Origin: Salarchaeum japonicum_A
GTDB lineage: Archaea > Halobacteriota > Halobacteria > Halobacteriales > Halobacteriaceae
Direction: 5' to 3'
NCBI RefSeq assembly: GCF_049705945.1
Contig: NZ_JBNAMV010000004.1
Coordinates: 124,001 to 188,000 of the forward strand
DNA: 64,000 nucleotides
This document shows, in pieces, positions 33,751 through 42,115 of this stretch (position 1 is its first letter; each line of letters starts with the position of its first letter). A program made the position numbers and the translations under genes. A model generated the notes under the pieces. The model saw only the letters and a list, made by a program, of their open reading frames with translations. It searched no databases and had not been told where the DNA came from.

Positions 33751-34128
33751 ATGGCGCGGGAGTCGCAGTCCGACGGGCCGGAGTCCGAGCTCCAGGCTAT
33801 CCTGGACGCGCTCGGCGACCCCGACTGCCGCCGCATCGTGCGCGCGCTCGACGAGCCGATGACGGCGGGGGAACTCGCGGACGCCTGCGACATCCCAACG
33901 TCGACCACGTACCGCAAACTCGAACTCCTCTCGGAGGCATCGCTGCTCGTCGAGGGCACGGAACTCCGAGAGGATGGCCATCACGCGACCCGATACCGGC
34001 TGGGGTTCGACGAGGTGGCTATCGCGCTCACCGAGGAGCGCGACTTCGAGGTGTCGCTGTCCCGGCCGGAGAGCGGGCCCGAAGACCGGCTCGCGACGCT
34101 CTGGAACGAAGTGAGAAAACAGACATGA
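33751..34128 (+). CDS. Winged-helix transcriptional regulator (ArsR-like)
   Basis: 125 aa. The DNA-binding domain includes LGDPDCRRIVRALDEPMTAG, recognition helix IPTSTTYRKLELLSEASLL and a wing. Its last codons overlap the start of a 90-aa membrane protein by ATGA. This regulator plus small membrane protein pair recurs in haloarchaea, which suggests membrane-linked sensing; that is inference. Confidence 0.82.
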   Translation: MARESQSDGPESELQAILDALGDPDCRRIVRALDEPMTAGELADACDIPTSTTYRKLELLSEASLLVEGTELREDGHHATRYRLGFDEVAIALTEERDFEVSLSRPESGPEDRLATLWNEVRKQT

Positions 34129-34397
34129 ACTCCGTCGAAACACTCATCGTCGCCACGAAAGCACTGACGTTGCTCGCGGGCGCGGCTATCGCCCACCTCT
34201 CCTACCGCGCGTACACGGAGACGAAGAACACGGCGTTACGCGCGCTCTGCATCGGCTTCACGCTCGTCACCGTCGGCGCGGTGCTCGGTGGCGTCATCGA
34301 CCTCGTGACGCCGCTCGACTTCCTCTACGGCGTGCTCGCGCAGAGCACGCTCACCCTTCTCGGATTCGGTGCGATACTCTACTCGCTCTACCGTTAG
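34125..34397 (+). CDS. Small membrane protein paired with a regulator
   Basis: 90 aa with three hydrophobic helices: ALTLLAGAAIAHLSYRAY, a Gly-rich middle (LVTVGAVLGGVIDLV) and LTLLGFGAILYSLYR. It is translationally coupled to the upstream winged-helix regulator (ATGA) and its stop overlaps the stop of the convergent response-regulator gene by 4 nt. I recall such partners as a DUF7521-like family; function is unknown. Confidence 0.75.
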   Translation: MNSVETLIVATKALTLLAGAAIAHLSYRAYTETKNTALRALCIGFTLVTVGAVLGGVIDLVTPLDFLYGVLAQSTLTLLGFGAILYSLYR

Positions 34398-34975
34398 TCC
34401 TCGATGAGCGTCATCAGTTCCGTGAACTCGTCCTCGTCGAGGTCGCCGAGTCGGTCGTTCGCCTTCGCCTGCACGCGCTCCAGTTCGTCCTGGAGGCGCT
34501 GGAACCGCTCGTCGTTTTCGAGTTCGCGCGCCGAGTACTTCGCGCGCAGCGCGCCGACCTTCTCGCTCAGCGCGAACAACGCCTGAAGTTCGCGGGCGTA
34601 CTCGGCCCGCGAGAGGAGTTTCTGCGTCGTCTCGATGACTTCCTCCTTCGTCACGGGCTTTTTCACGTAGAGGTCGAACTCCATCTCGACGATGTCCCAG
34701 TCCGGCTGAACCGCGGTCATCATCGCCACGCGCGCGGCGCCGTCGCGCTCTCGTATCTCGTGGAGAACCTCGTCGCCGGACATCCGCGGCATCCGGCGGT
34801 CGAGAAGAACGGCGTCCACGTCCGGGCTGTACGCGTCGAGTGCGTCCTCGCCGCCCGTCGCCACTTCGACCGTCCAGTGTTCGCGAAGCCAGAGCGCCAC
34901 CGAGTCCGCGAACTCACCTTCGTCGTCCACGACGAGAACGGTGTGGGGGTCGTTCTCGCCTGCAGCGTCGACCAT
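34394..34975 (-). CDS. HalX-type response regulator (two-component set 1)
   Basis: 193 aa. Receiver domain with acidic pocket Asp17/Asp18, phospho-acceptor Asp59 in LLDRRMP and Lys in YVKKPVT; the C-terminal HalX domain follows from about residue 120, predicted as a helical output rich in charged residues (ALRAKYSARELENDERFQRL). HalX outputs are typical of haloarchaeal signal transduction. It starts 42 nt after the stop of the sensor kinase on the same strand. Confidence 0.9.
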   Translation of the reverse strand: MVDAAGENDPHTVLVVDDEGEFADSVALWLREHWTVEVATGGEDALDAYSPDVDAVLLDRRMPRMSGDEVLHEIRERDGAARVAMMTAVQPDWDIVEMEFDLYVKKPVTKEEVIETTQKLLSRAEYARELQALFALSEKVGALRAKYSARELENDERFQRLQDELERVQAKANDRLGDLDEDEFTELMTLIED

Positions 34976-35017
34976 TGTCCGGACTATCAGGCTTTCCTAT
35001 AAATCCGTTCCGATAGG

Positions 35018-37087
35018 TCAGTCGGCGCGAAGGAACGTCACCTCGAACACCGTCCCCTCGGGGTCGTTGTCCCGGATGTCGACCGACCCGCCGTACGCGT
35101 CCACCATCTCCTTCACGAGATAGAGGCCGAAGCCGTTCCCGGGTTCGCTCAACTCGGACACGCCTTTCTCCAGGACGGCGCGCTTCTCCTCGTCCGGAAT
35201 CCCGGGGCCGTTGTCCGCGATGTGGACAGTGACAGCCGGATGCTCGCGGCGGTCCACGTCGCGCCGCATCGGGTCCGCGGACTCGGAGAGCGGTTCACCC
35301 GTCTCCGCGTCCACCGGCACCGTCGTCGACCCCGTGGTCGTCCATACCTCCACGCGCGGCGTCGCCGAGTCGTTGTGCACGACCGCGTTCGAGAGGACGT
35401 TCTCGAACACCTCGCCGAGCAGTTCGTCCCCGTACACGAGTACGTCCTCGTCCGGCAGGTCGTGCACGTCGAACGCCGCCTCGTCGTACGTCCCGCGAGC
35501 GAGTTCGACCTTCGCGTCGAGGTGCTCGCGGAGCGCCATCTTCCGGAGGTCGTGGTCGGTGTCGGAGACAATGGCGTCCATGAACGTCCGCATCGTGTCG
35601 ATGAGGTCGGACATGTCCTCCACGCGCTCCCGGACGATGTCGAGGTGTTCACGGTCGTCCTCGTCGAGGTCCGCGGTCGTTTCGAGGTGCTGAGCGCGCG
35701 CGTTCACGAGGTTCAGGCCGTTCAGGAGGTTGTGCCGGAGGACGCGGTTCATGAATTCGAGGCGTTCGCGTTCGCGTTCGAGCGCTTGCTCGTACGACCG
35801 CTCGTCGGTCATGTCCCGCGTCACCTTCGTGTACCCCTGGAGTTCGCCGTCCTCGTAGCGCGCGCTGATTGTCACGTCAGCCCAGAACTCCGTGCCGTCC
35901 TTGCGCACCCGCCAGCCCTCGTCGCGCACCTGGCCGCTCTCCGCGGCCTCCGCGAGCAATCGCTCGGGCTTCCCGTCCTCGGCGTCCTCCGCCGGGTAGA
36001 ACGTCCGGATGTGCTCGCCGATGATTTCGGACTGCTCGTAGCCCTTGATCTTCTGCGCGCCGTCGTTCCAGCTCTTCACGTACCCGTCCTCGTCCAGCGC
36101 GAAGATGGCGTACTCGTCCACCGCGTCGACGACGGACTCAAAGCGTTGTTCGCGCTCTTGGAGGTGTTCGCGCTGCGCCTCGATGTACTGCGTTCGGTCG
36201 AGTTCGTACCCGATCCAGTCCCCCATCAGTTCCACCATCGTCAGCTCCCAGTCCGCGAACGCGTCGGACTCCTCGCGGTCGAGGAAGCACAGCGACCCGT
36301 AGACGGCGTCCCCGACGTGCACCGGCGTTCCGATGTACATCTCGAAGCCGTCCGTCGTGCCGTACGACTTCTCGTCGGTGTCGAACGGTCGCACGGCGAA
36401 CTGGAGGGTTTCTTCCTCCTGAATCATCTCCTGGCAGTGCGTCTGCGAGTACGGCACCACGTCGCCCGTTTCGAGCTCGATGTCGTCGGACTGTACGGCC
36501 TTCAGCGTGTACTCGTTCTTCTCGGGGTCGACGTGCGCGAAGGAGGCGAACTCCGCGCCGAACAGCCGTCGGCCGATGTCGAGCACGCGGTCGAGTTTGT
36601 CGTCGAACGTCGCGGTATCGTCGGAGATGACGTCGTGGAGGTCGCGGAGGTTTCGTTCGCGGTCCCGGAGCGTGTCCATCGTGCGGCGCTGTCGCGTGTG
36701 GTAGACGCCGACCGCGAACGCCGCGACCGCGCCGAACAGCACGCCGTCAAGCGCGAGCACGACGGGTTTCAGTTCGCCCATCGCCCACAGTTGGAGCGCC
36801 ATTACCCACGCGTACAGCAGAAGGACGGCGGCCGCGCCGGCGACGTTCCAGGACGCGACGCGCACCACGTCGTCGTCACGCCAGTCTTGGCGGACGAGCC
36901 AGATACCGGCGGCGACGAGGCCGAGCGAGAGCGCGATGAGCGGGGAGTTCTCCACGAGCGTGGTCGCGACGCCCCAGGAGAGGTCCGTGATGTCGTCCCA
37001 GATGTCGTACAGCGGTACGAGGAGCGTGAGAACGCCGAGCAGGGAGATGGCGCCACCCGCCACGTACCGACGTAACGAACCGGTCAT
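35018..37087 (-). CDS. Membrane sensor histidine kinase (two-component set 1)
   Basis: 689 aa. The N-terminus has about four transmembrane helices, then a GAF domain (SQTHCQEMIQEEETLQFAV), a PAS domain (YAIFALDEDGYVKSWNDGA) and the kinase core. The H-box is RVLRHNLLNGLNLVNAR with the phospho-His, the N-box is FENVLSNAVVHND, and the G-boxes are IADNGPGIPDEEK and GNGFGLYLVKEMV. It precedes its response regulator. The kinase core closely resembles that of 50327-52351. Confidence 0.93.
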   Translation of the reverse strand: MTGSLRRYVAGGAISLLGVLTLLVPLYDIWDDITDLSWGVATTLVENSPLIALSLGLVAAGIWLVRQDWRDDDVVRVASWNVAGAAAVLLLYAWVMALQLWAMGELKPVVLALDGVLFGAVAAFAVGVYHTRQRRTMDTLRDRERNLRDLHDVISDDTATFDDKLDRVLDIGRRLFGAEFASFAHVDPEKNEYTLKAVQSDDIELETGDVVPYSQTHCQEMIQEEETLQFAVRPFDTDEKSYGTTDGFEMYIGTPVHVGDAVYGSLCFLDREESDAFADWELTMVELMGDWIGYELDRTQYIEAQREHLQEREQRFESVVDAVDEYAIFALDEDGYVKSWNDGAQKIKGYEQSEIIGEHIRTFYPAEDAEDGKPERLLAEAAESGQVRDEGWRVRKDGTEFWADVTISARYEDGELQGYTKVTRDMTDERSYEQALERERERLEFMNRVLRHNLLNGLNLVNARAQHLETTADLDEDDREHLDIVRERVEDMSDLIDTMRTFMDAIVSDTDHDLRKMALREHLDAKVELARGTYDEAAFDVHDLPDEDVLVYGDELLGEVFENVLSNAVVHNDSATPRVEVWTTTGSTTVPVDAETGEPLSESADPMRRDVDRREHPAVTVHIADNGPGIPDEEKRAVLEKGVSELSEPGNGFGLYLVKEMVDAYGGSVDIRDNDPEGTVFEVTFLRAD

Positions 37088-37126
37088 GCTCGCAATATGT
37101 CGGTGGGACGTGTAAATCTGCGGGCC

Positions 37127-38449
37127 TCAGTCGTCGGCGCGGCGGCGCTCGATGACGGTGGCTACGTCGTCGTACTCGTCGCGGTGGCGGTGGCAGCGAC
37201 TGACGCGGCCGTCGTCGAGTTCGTTCGTCGGGTCCTGTTCCTCGCAGACGCCGCCGAACTCGTCCGCGAGCAGGGCTTCCGCGTCCGCGTACCGGCCGGA
37301 GTCGGCGAGAACGATTGCATCCTCGATGGTCTCCCAGGCCGCGCCGTCGATGGCGACGTTCGAGAACAGTTCGTCCACGCTCTCGGTCACGTCCGCGTCC
37401 ACGAACCCGAGGCGGCGCTTCACTTCCGCGAACACGCCGTCCTGGTCGAGCGCGCGGCCGCGCAAGACCTCGCGGAACGCCTCGATGGCCTCCCAGGCGT
37501 CCACGGAGAGGTCGTCGTGTTCGGCGGGCCGGATTTTCGCGGGACACCGCGTGTTGAACGGACAGCCGTTCGGCGGGTTCCGCGGACTCGGCGGTGTTCC
37601 GGGGAGCGAAATCCGGTCCAGGTCCGTGCCGTGTCGGCCGGGCACCGCGGAGAGCAGGCTGACCGTGTACGGGTGTTCGGGGTTCGCGAACACCTCGCGG
37701 GAGGGGCCGAGTTCCGCGATGTTCCCGAGGTACATCACGGCGATGCGGTCCGCGATGTGCTGCATCACGGAGAGGTCGTGACTGATGAAGAGATACGTGA
37801 GCCCGAGGTCGTTCTGGAGGTCGTTCAGGAGGTTGATGATGCGAGCCTGCACGCTCACGTCCAGCGCGGATGTGGGCTCGTCCAGCACGAGGAAGTCGGG
37901 TTCGAGGGCGAGCGCGCGGGCGATGCCGATGCGTTGTTTCTGGCCGCCCGAGAACTGGTGGGGGTAGCGGTAGTAGTGCTCCGGCTGCAGTCCCACCGTA
38001 TCCAGGAGGTCTCGCACGCGGTCGCGGCGTTCGTCCGGCGTGCCGACGCTGTGCGCGTCGAGCGGCTCGCGGACGATTTCCCCGATGGTCATCCGGTCGT
38101 TCAGACTCTCCTCGGGGTCCTGGAACACCATCCCGGCGTTCCGCGCCCACTCGCGGCGCTCGCGGCCGGAGAGGTCGGCTACGTCCGTCCCGTCGACGAG
38201 CACGTCGCCGTCGGTCGCGGTTTCGAGGCCGAGCATCGTCCGGCCGAGCGTCGACTTTCCGCAGCCCGACTCGCCGACCAATCCGAGCGTCTCGCCCTCG
38301 TAGATGTCGAAGGAGACGCCGTCGACGGCCTTCACGGGCGGTTTCGACGCGATGATGGAGTCGTCCGTGTAGTACGTCTTCAGATCGCGGACCGACACGA
38401 GCGGTTCCTCGGTTCCGGCGTCGCGTGCGTCGAGCGTGTTCTGCGTCAT
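37127..38449 (-). CDS. dppF: Dipeptide/oligopeptide ABC transporter ATP-binding protein 2
   Basis: 440 aa, long for this family. Walker A is GESGCGKSTL, the signature FSGGQKQRIGIARAL, and Walker B FLVLDEPTSALD. The oligopeptide C-terminal domain is split: NPPNGCPFNTRCPAKIRP is followed by about 90 extra residues before CHRHRDE, the counterpart of the terminal Ala-Cys-His. The inserted part is acidic and helical; similar insertions occur in haloarchaeal DppF proteins from memory. It overlaps the previous operon gene by 4 nt. Confidence 0.88.
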   Translation of the reverse strand: MTQNTLDARDAGTEEPLVSVRDLKTYYTDDSIIASKPPVKAVDGVSFDIYEGETLGLVGESGCGKSTLGRTMLGLETATDGDVLVDGTDVADLSGRERREWARNAGMVFQDPEESLNDRMTIGEIVREPLDAHSVGTPDERRDRVRDLLDTVGLQPEHYYRYPHQFSGGQKQRIGIARALALEPDFLVLDEPTSALDVSVQARIINLLNDLQNDLGLTYLFISHDLSVMQHIADRIAVMYLGNIAELGPSREVFANPEHPYTVSLLSAVPGRHGTDLDRISLPGTPPSPRNPPNGCPFNTRCPAKIRPAEHDDLSVDAWEAIEAFREVLRGRALDQDGVFAEVKRRLGFVDADVTESVDELFSNVAIDGAAWETIEDAIVLADSGRYADAEALLADEFGGVCEEQDPTNELDDGRVSRCHRHRDEYDDVATVIERRRADD

Positions 38450-39489
38450 CGGTCGTCCTCCGTCTTCGACTGGTGCAGTGAAACGGCCTCCTCCCGCGGG
38501 CGGTCCTCCGGGTAGAGCAGGCAGGCGGCCTCGTGTTCGGTCTCCGTCTCCGCGATGTCGATCGGTTCGGGGTGGACCTGCGTGCAGGCGTCGAACGCCT
38601 TTGGGCAGCGCGGCGCGAACCGGCAGTCCGTCGCGGGTTCGGTCGGCGTCGGCACCTCGCCCGGAATCGTCGGGAGTTCCTGCCCGGGGTCGGTGCGGCC
38701 GGGGATGCTTTCGAGGAGCGCCTGCGTGTAGGGGTGTTTCGGGTTCTCGAACAGCGTCTCCGTCGACGCGTGCTCGACGACTTCGCCCGCGTAGATGACG
38801 TTCACGCGGTCGGTCGCTTCCTCGATGACGCCCATGTCGTGCGTGATGAACAGCAGCGCGAGGCCTTCCTCGCGTCGCAGGTCGTCCAGGAGGTCGAGGA
38901 TTTGGGCTTGAATCGTCACGTCGAGCGCCGTCGTCGGTTCGTCGCAGACGAGCACGTCCGGGTCGCAGGCGAGCGCGATGGCGATGACCGCGCGCTGCTG
39001 CATTCCCCCGGAGAGTTCGTGCGGGTACTCGTCCACGCGGCGGTCGGCGTCCGGGATGCCGACGGTTTCGAGGAGGTTCACGGCCTCCTGGCGGGCGTCG
39101 CTCCCCGAGAGTCCCTGGTGGATGGAGAGCGCTTCCTCGATCTGGTTACCGACCGTGTAGACGGGGTTGAGGGCGTTACTGGGGTCCTGGAAGATGATGG
39201 AGATGTCGCCGCGGTGGGCGTCCCAGCCCGATTCCACGAGGTTGTCGCCGCGGAACGTGATTTTGCCGTCCTCGATGTGGCCGGGTTCGTCGACCAGTCC
39301 GAGGATAGAGCGGGCGGTGACGGACTTCCCGCTGCCGGACTCACCCACCAGTCCGACGGATTCGCCCTCGTAGATGTCGAAGGAGACGCCGTCGACGGCG
39401 TGGATGTCCTCGCGTTCCGTGTGGAACACCGTCCGGAGGTCACGCACCGACAGCAGGGGCGCGTCGGTGACGCGCTGCGTTCGGCTCAT
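38446..39489 (-). CDS. dppD: Dipeptide/oligopeptide ABC transporter ATP-binding protein 1
   Basis: 347 aa. Walker A GESGSGKSVTARSI, signature ELSGGMQQRAVIAIAL, and Walker B VLVCDEPTTALD are visible. The C-terminal region ends with the Cys-rich RFAPRCPKAFDAC motif found in DppD/OppD proteins. Overlaps dppC and dppF by 4 nt each, as in a coupled operon. Together with dppF it energises uptake by DppBC. Confidence 0.9.
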   Translation of the reverse strand: MSRTQRVTDAPLLSVRDLRTVFHTEREDIHAVDGVSFDIYEGESVGLVGESGSGKSVTARSILGLVDEPGHIEDGKITFRGDNLVESGWDAHRGDISIIFQDPSNALNPVYTVGNQIEEALSIHQGLSGSDARQEAVNLLETVGIPDADRRVDEYPHELSGGMQQRAVIAIALACDPDVLVCDEPTTALDVTIQAQILDLLDDLRREEGLALLFITHDMGVIEEATDRVNVIYAGEVVEHASTETLFENPKHPYTQALLESIPGRTDPGQELPTIPGEVPTPTEPATDCRFAPRCPKAFDACTQVHPEPIDIAETETEHEAACLLYPEDRPREEAVSLHQSKTEDDR

Positions 39490-40943
39490 GCGCCACCCCC
39501 GCGGCCGGCGGCTTCGCCGGTCGCGCTGTCGGACTGCGGGTCGATGGCGTCACGGATGCCGTCGCCGAGCGCGTTGAAGCCGGTGACGACGATGGTGATG
39601 AGGACGCCGGGGATGAGCGAGATGTGCCACGAGCCGGTGGCGACGTAGTCCTGACCGAGGTTGATTGCGCGCCCCCACTCGGGGGTCGGCGGCGCGACGC
39701 CGAGCCCGAGGTAGGAGAGACCGGCGATGGAGATGATGGCGCCGCCGAGCGTCATCGACCCGTAGATGAGCAGGTAGCCGGTGACGTACGGAAGCATGTG
39801 TTGTCGCATGATGGTGGTTGGTGTCTGACCGAAACTGCGCGCGGCGTCGATCCAGGAGCGCTCGGACACCTGGAGAGCGGGGCCGCGAATTGACCGCCAC
39901 ATGTACGTCCAGCCCGTTCCCGCGAAGATGAGCGCGAGCACGAACCCGCCGCTGTATATACCGCCGATCCACGTGTCCGCGAGCACGGTACTCAGCATGA
40001 TGAGCAGGAGGAGTTGGGGCATCGCCATCACCGCATCCGACAGCAGGACGAGGCTCAGGTCGACGCGGCCCTTGTAGTACGCCGCGAGCAGCGCGAGCGA
40101 CGTGGCGAGCAGCGCGCTCAACGCGACGGAGAGCACGCCGATGATGAGGGATATCCGCGACCCGACGACGATGAACGTGAAGAGGTCGCTCCCGGTCGGC
40201 ATCGTGCCGAACGGATGGTAGCGGCCGTAGTCGTCGTAGGAGAGCGGGCCGACGTTCGCGGAGTCACCGGCGGACTGCGAGTTCCGGTTCGCCTCCCCGA
40301 CGAGCATGGTCTGCACCTCCTGGGCGTCCGCGTTCCAGTACTGCATCTCGTAGGAGTAGGAGTCCCGCATGTTCTGGTCGACCGTCGTCGGGCCGAGCGT
40401 CGGCGCGAAGACGGCCATCGTCACGAAGAGGAAGACGACGACCAATCCGAACTTCCCCCAGGAGTGCCCGCGGAAGCGGTCGACCACGTCGTCGCGCGGC
40501 GTCCAGTCCGCGGTGCGGTAGCGCCGCCGATAGAGTTCGTAGCCGGCGGCGAACCAGCCGAGGCACGCGAACGCATAGGCGTACACGAGCGCGACGCGGA
40601 TCGCCCAGGACGCGGCGGGCGAGAGACCGAGGAAGGTGCCGACCCACTGGTCGCCGTTCCAGTACCCACTGTTCGGCACGACCTCCCGGGAGAGAAGCGT
40701 CGGGAGGTCGGTCGCGGCGTGTTCGATGCCGACGAGCGCGTCGGCGATAGTGGTGGCGTACGACGTCGGGAACGTCGCGACGGCGTCCGCGAGGAAGCCC
40801 GCGACGAACGTGACGAGCGCGGGTGCTTCCACCGCGAACAGCACGAGACCGGCGAGCACCCACGCGAGGAATCGCGAGTCCGTGAGCGCGCTGCGTTCGC
40901 TTCCCGTAGCGTCGGGCGCCTCCGGTGTGGCTGTCTCCGACAT
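39486..40943 (-). CDS. dppC: Dipeptide/oligopeptide ABC transporter permease, extended N-terminus
   Basis: 485 aa, against about 300 for ordinary DppC. The first 170 residues add two or three hydrophobic segments (FLAWVLAGLVLFAVEAPAL, then ALVYAYAFACLGWFAAGYEL) before the OppC N-terminal region and the standard permease domain. The EAA loop is SWIDAARSFGQTPTTIMRQH. The start at 40943 (MSETATPEAPDA) is the first Met in the operon spacing; the upstream in-frame start would overlap dppB. The extra module may be specific to halophilic transporters. Confidence 0.87.
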   Translation of the reverse strand: MSETATPEAPDATGSERSALTDSRFLAWVLAGLVLFAVEAPALVTFVAGFLADAVATFPTSYATTIADALVGIEHAATDLPTLLSREVVPNSGYWNGDQWVGTFLGLSPAASWAIRVALVYAYAFACLGWFAAGYELYRRRYRTADWTPRDDVVDRFRGHSWGKFGLVVVFLFVTMAVFAPTLGPTTVDQNMRDSYSYEMQYWNADAQEVQTMLVGEANRNSQSAGDSANVGPLSYDDYGRYHPFGTMPTGSDLFTFIVVGSRISLIIGVLSVALSALLATSLALLAAYYKGRVDLSLVLLSDAVMAMPQLLLLIMLSTVLADTWIGGIYSGGFVLALIFAGTGWTYMWRSIRGPALQVSERSWIDAARSFGQTPTTIMRQHMLPYVTGYLLIYGSMTLGGAIISIAGLSYLGLGVAPPTPEWGRAINLGQDYVATGSWHISLIPGVLITIVVTGFNALGDGIRDAIDPQSDSATGEAAGRGGGA

Positions 40944-40944
40944 G

Positions 40945-41967
40945 TTAGTTACCCTCCAGTCCGACACGCGGGTCGATGAACGTGTACAGGACGTCCTGCA
41001 GTAGGTTTACTCCGACGATCATGAGGATGAAGATGTACATTAGCGAACCGACGAGCGGGAGGTCGCCCTGGATGGCGGCGCGGTAGAACAGCCAGCCGAT
41101 ACCGTTGATGCCGAAGACCGTTTCGACCAGGACGCTCCCGCCAATGAGGAGGAACGCCTCGCTCGTGATAACGGGGACCAGTGGGATGAGGGCGTTCCGG
41201 AAGATGTGCTTCCAGACGATGGCGCGGTCGGAGACGCCTTTCGCTCGCGCGAGGTCGACGTACTCCTGGTTCTTCACTTCGAGGACGGCGGTGCGGCCGA
41301 TACGCATCTCGTTGCCCATGCTCGCGGACCCGAGCACGAGCGCCGCGGGGAGGACTTTCTTCGTCGCCGCGAGGAAGCCGTCGACGCTCGCCAGCCGGGA
41401 CATGTCGGGGGCGCCGGTGAGCGCGTCGAGGTTCACGCCGAACGTCTGCCAGTTGAACCCGAAGAAGTACGCCTCCGAGTTCTGGAGGAGGACGAGGAGC
41501 ATGATGGCGAGCCAGAAGTTCGGCATCGCGCGCCACACGATACCGCCCATGGACGCGACGTAGTCCATGACGGTGTTCGAGCGCATTCCCGCGTAGAACC
41601 CGAGCGGCACGCCGACCAGCACGGCGACGAGGACGCTCCAGAACCCGAGGAAGAGCGTGCGCGGGAGGAAGTCGAGGATGAGCGCGTTCACGCTCGACCC
41701 CTGGTAGAGCAACCACGTCTGGCCGAGGTCGAACGTGATGAGGTTCCACATCCAGTCCATGTAGTGCTGGAGCGGCGGTTGGTTCAGGCCGAGTTGTTCC
41801 TGCGCGCGTTCGTACGCGGCGGGGTTCCGCGTCTGTCCCTCGCTCAAGAGGCGCGCGGCGGGGTCGATCGGCCCCATGAAGATGATGAACCACGTCATCG
41901 ACGCGCCCAGCCAGACGACGGGAATCATCATCAGCACCCGCTTAGCGAGGTACTTGAGTCTACTCAC
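40945..41967 (-). CDS. dppB: Dipeptide/oligopeptide ABC transporter permease
   Basis: 340 aa with six helices and an N-terminal OppB-type segment (YLAKRVLMMIPVVWLGASM). The EAA loop is VDLARAKGVSDRAIVWKHIF. Its stop lies 1 nt before the start of dppC. The 148-nt gap between dppA and this gene contains a strong hairpin and a TATA-like element (separate entries). Confidence 0.9.
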   Translation of the reverse strand: MSRLKYLAKRVLMMIPVVWLGASMTWFIIFMGPIDPAARLLSEGQTRNPAAYERAQEQLGLNQPPLQHYMDWMWNLITFDLGQTWLLYQGSSVNALILDFLPRTLFLGFWSVLVAVLVGVPLGFYAGMRSNTVMDYVASMGGIVWRAMPNFWLAIMLLVLLQNSEAYFFGFNWQTFGVNLDALTGAPDMSRLASVDGFLAATKKVLPAALVLGSASMGNEMRIGRTAVLEVKNQEYVDLARAKGVSDRAIVWKHIFRNALIPLVPVITSEAFLLIGGSVLVETVFGINGIGWLFYRAAIQGDLPLVGSLMYIFILMIVGVNLLQDVLYTFIDPRVGLEGN

Positions 41968-42003
41968 GGTTCACCCTCCGTCGAGTCGTCGTATTCGGTG
42001 CTG

Positions 42004-42038
42004 GACCGAACCTGTGGACACCAGGACAGCGTTCGGTC
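42004..42038 (-). promoter_or_regulatory. Intercistronic hairpin between dppA and dppB
   Basis: On the transcribed strand, GACCGAAC pairs with GTTCGGTC (42031-42038 with 42004-42011), extended by CTGT/ACAG around a 10-nt loop with one bulged base. It sits 37 nt before dppB. Such stems commonly stabilise the upstream mRNA, so that the binding protein is made in excess over the permease. Confidence 0.6.
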
Positions 42039-42051
42039 GCGCCGTATGAAT

Positions 42052-42059
42052 GCATATAG
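42052..42059 (-). promoter_or_regulatory. TATA-like element, possible internal promoter for dppBCDF
   Basis: On the minus strand this reads CTATATGC. Its spacing predicts a transcript beginning near 42030, at the hairpin. It could give separate expression of the permease genes. Confidence 0.35.
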
Positions 42060-42093
42060 GGTATCGAGAGATTGGAACTTCGCGTCGCTTGAA

Positions 42094-42109
42094 AGGCGGG
42101 GATTCGCCT
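42094..42109 (-). terminator. Short hairpin just after the dppA stop
   Basis: AGGCG (minus strand) pairs with CGCCT around six bases, followed by TTTC. It lies within 25 nt of the dppA stop at 42116 and may partly terminate transcription. Confidence 0.3.
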
Positions 42110-42115
42110 CGGTCG

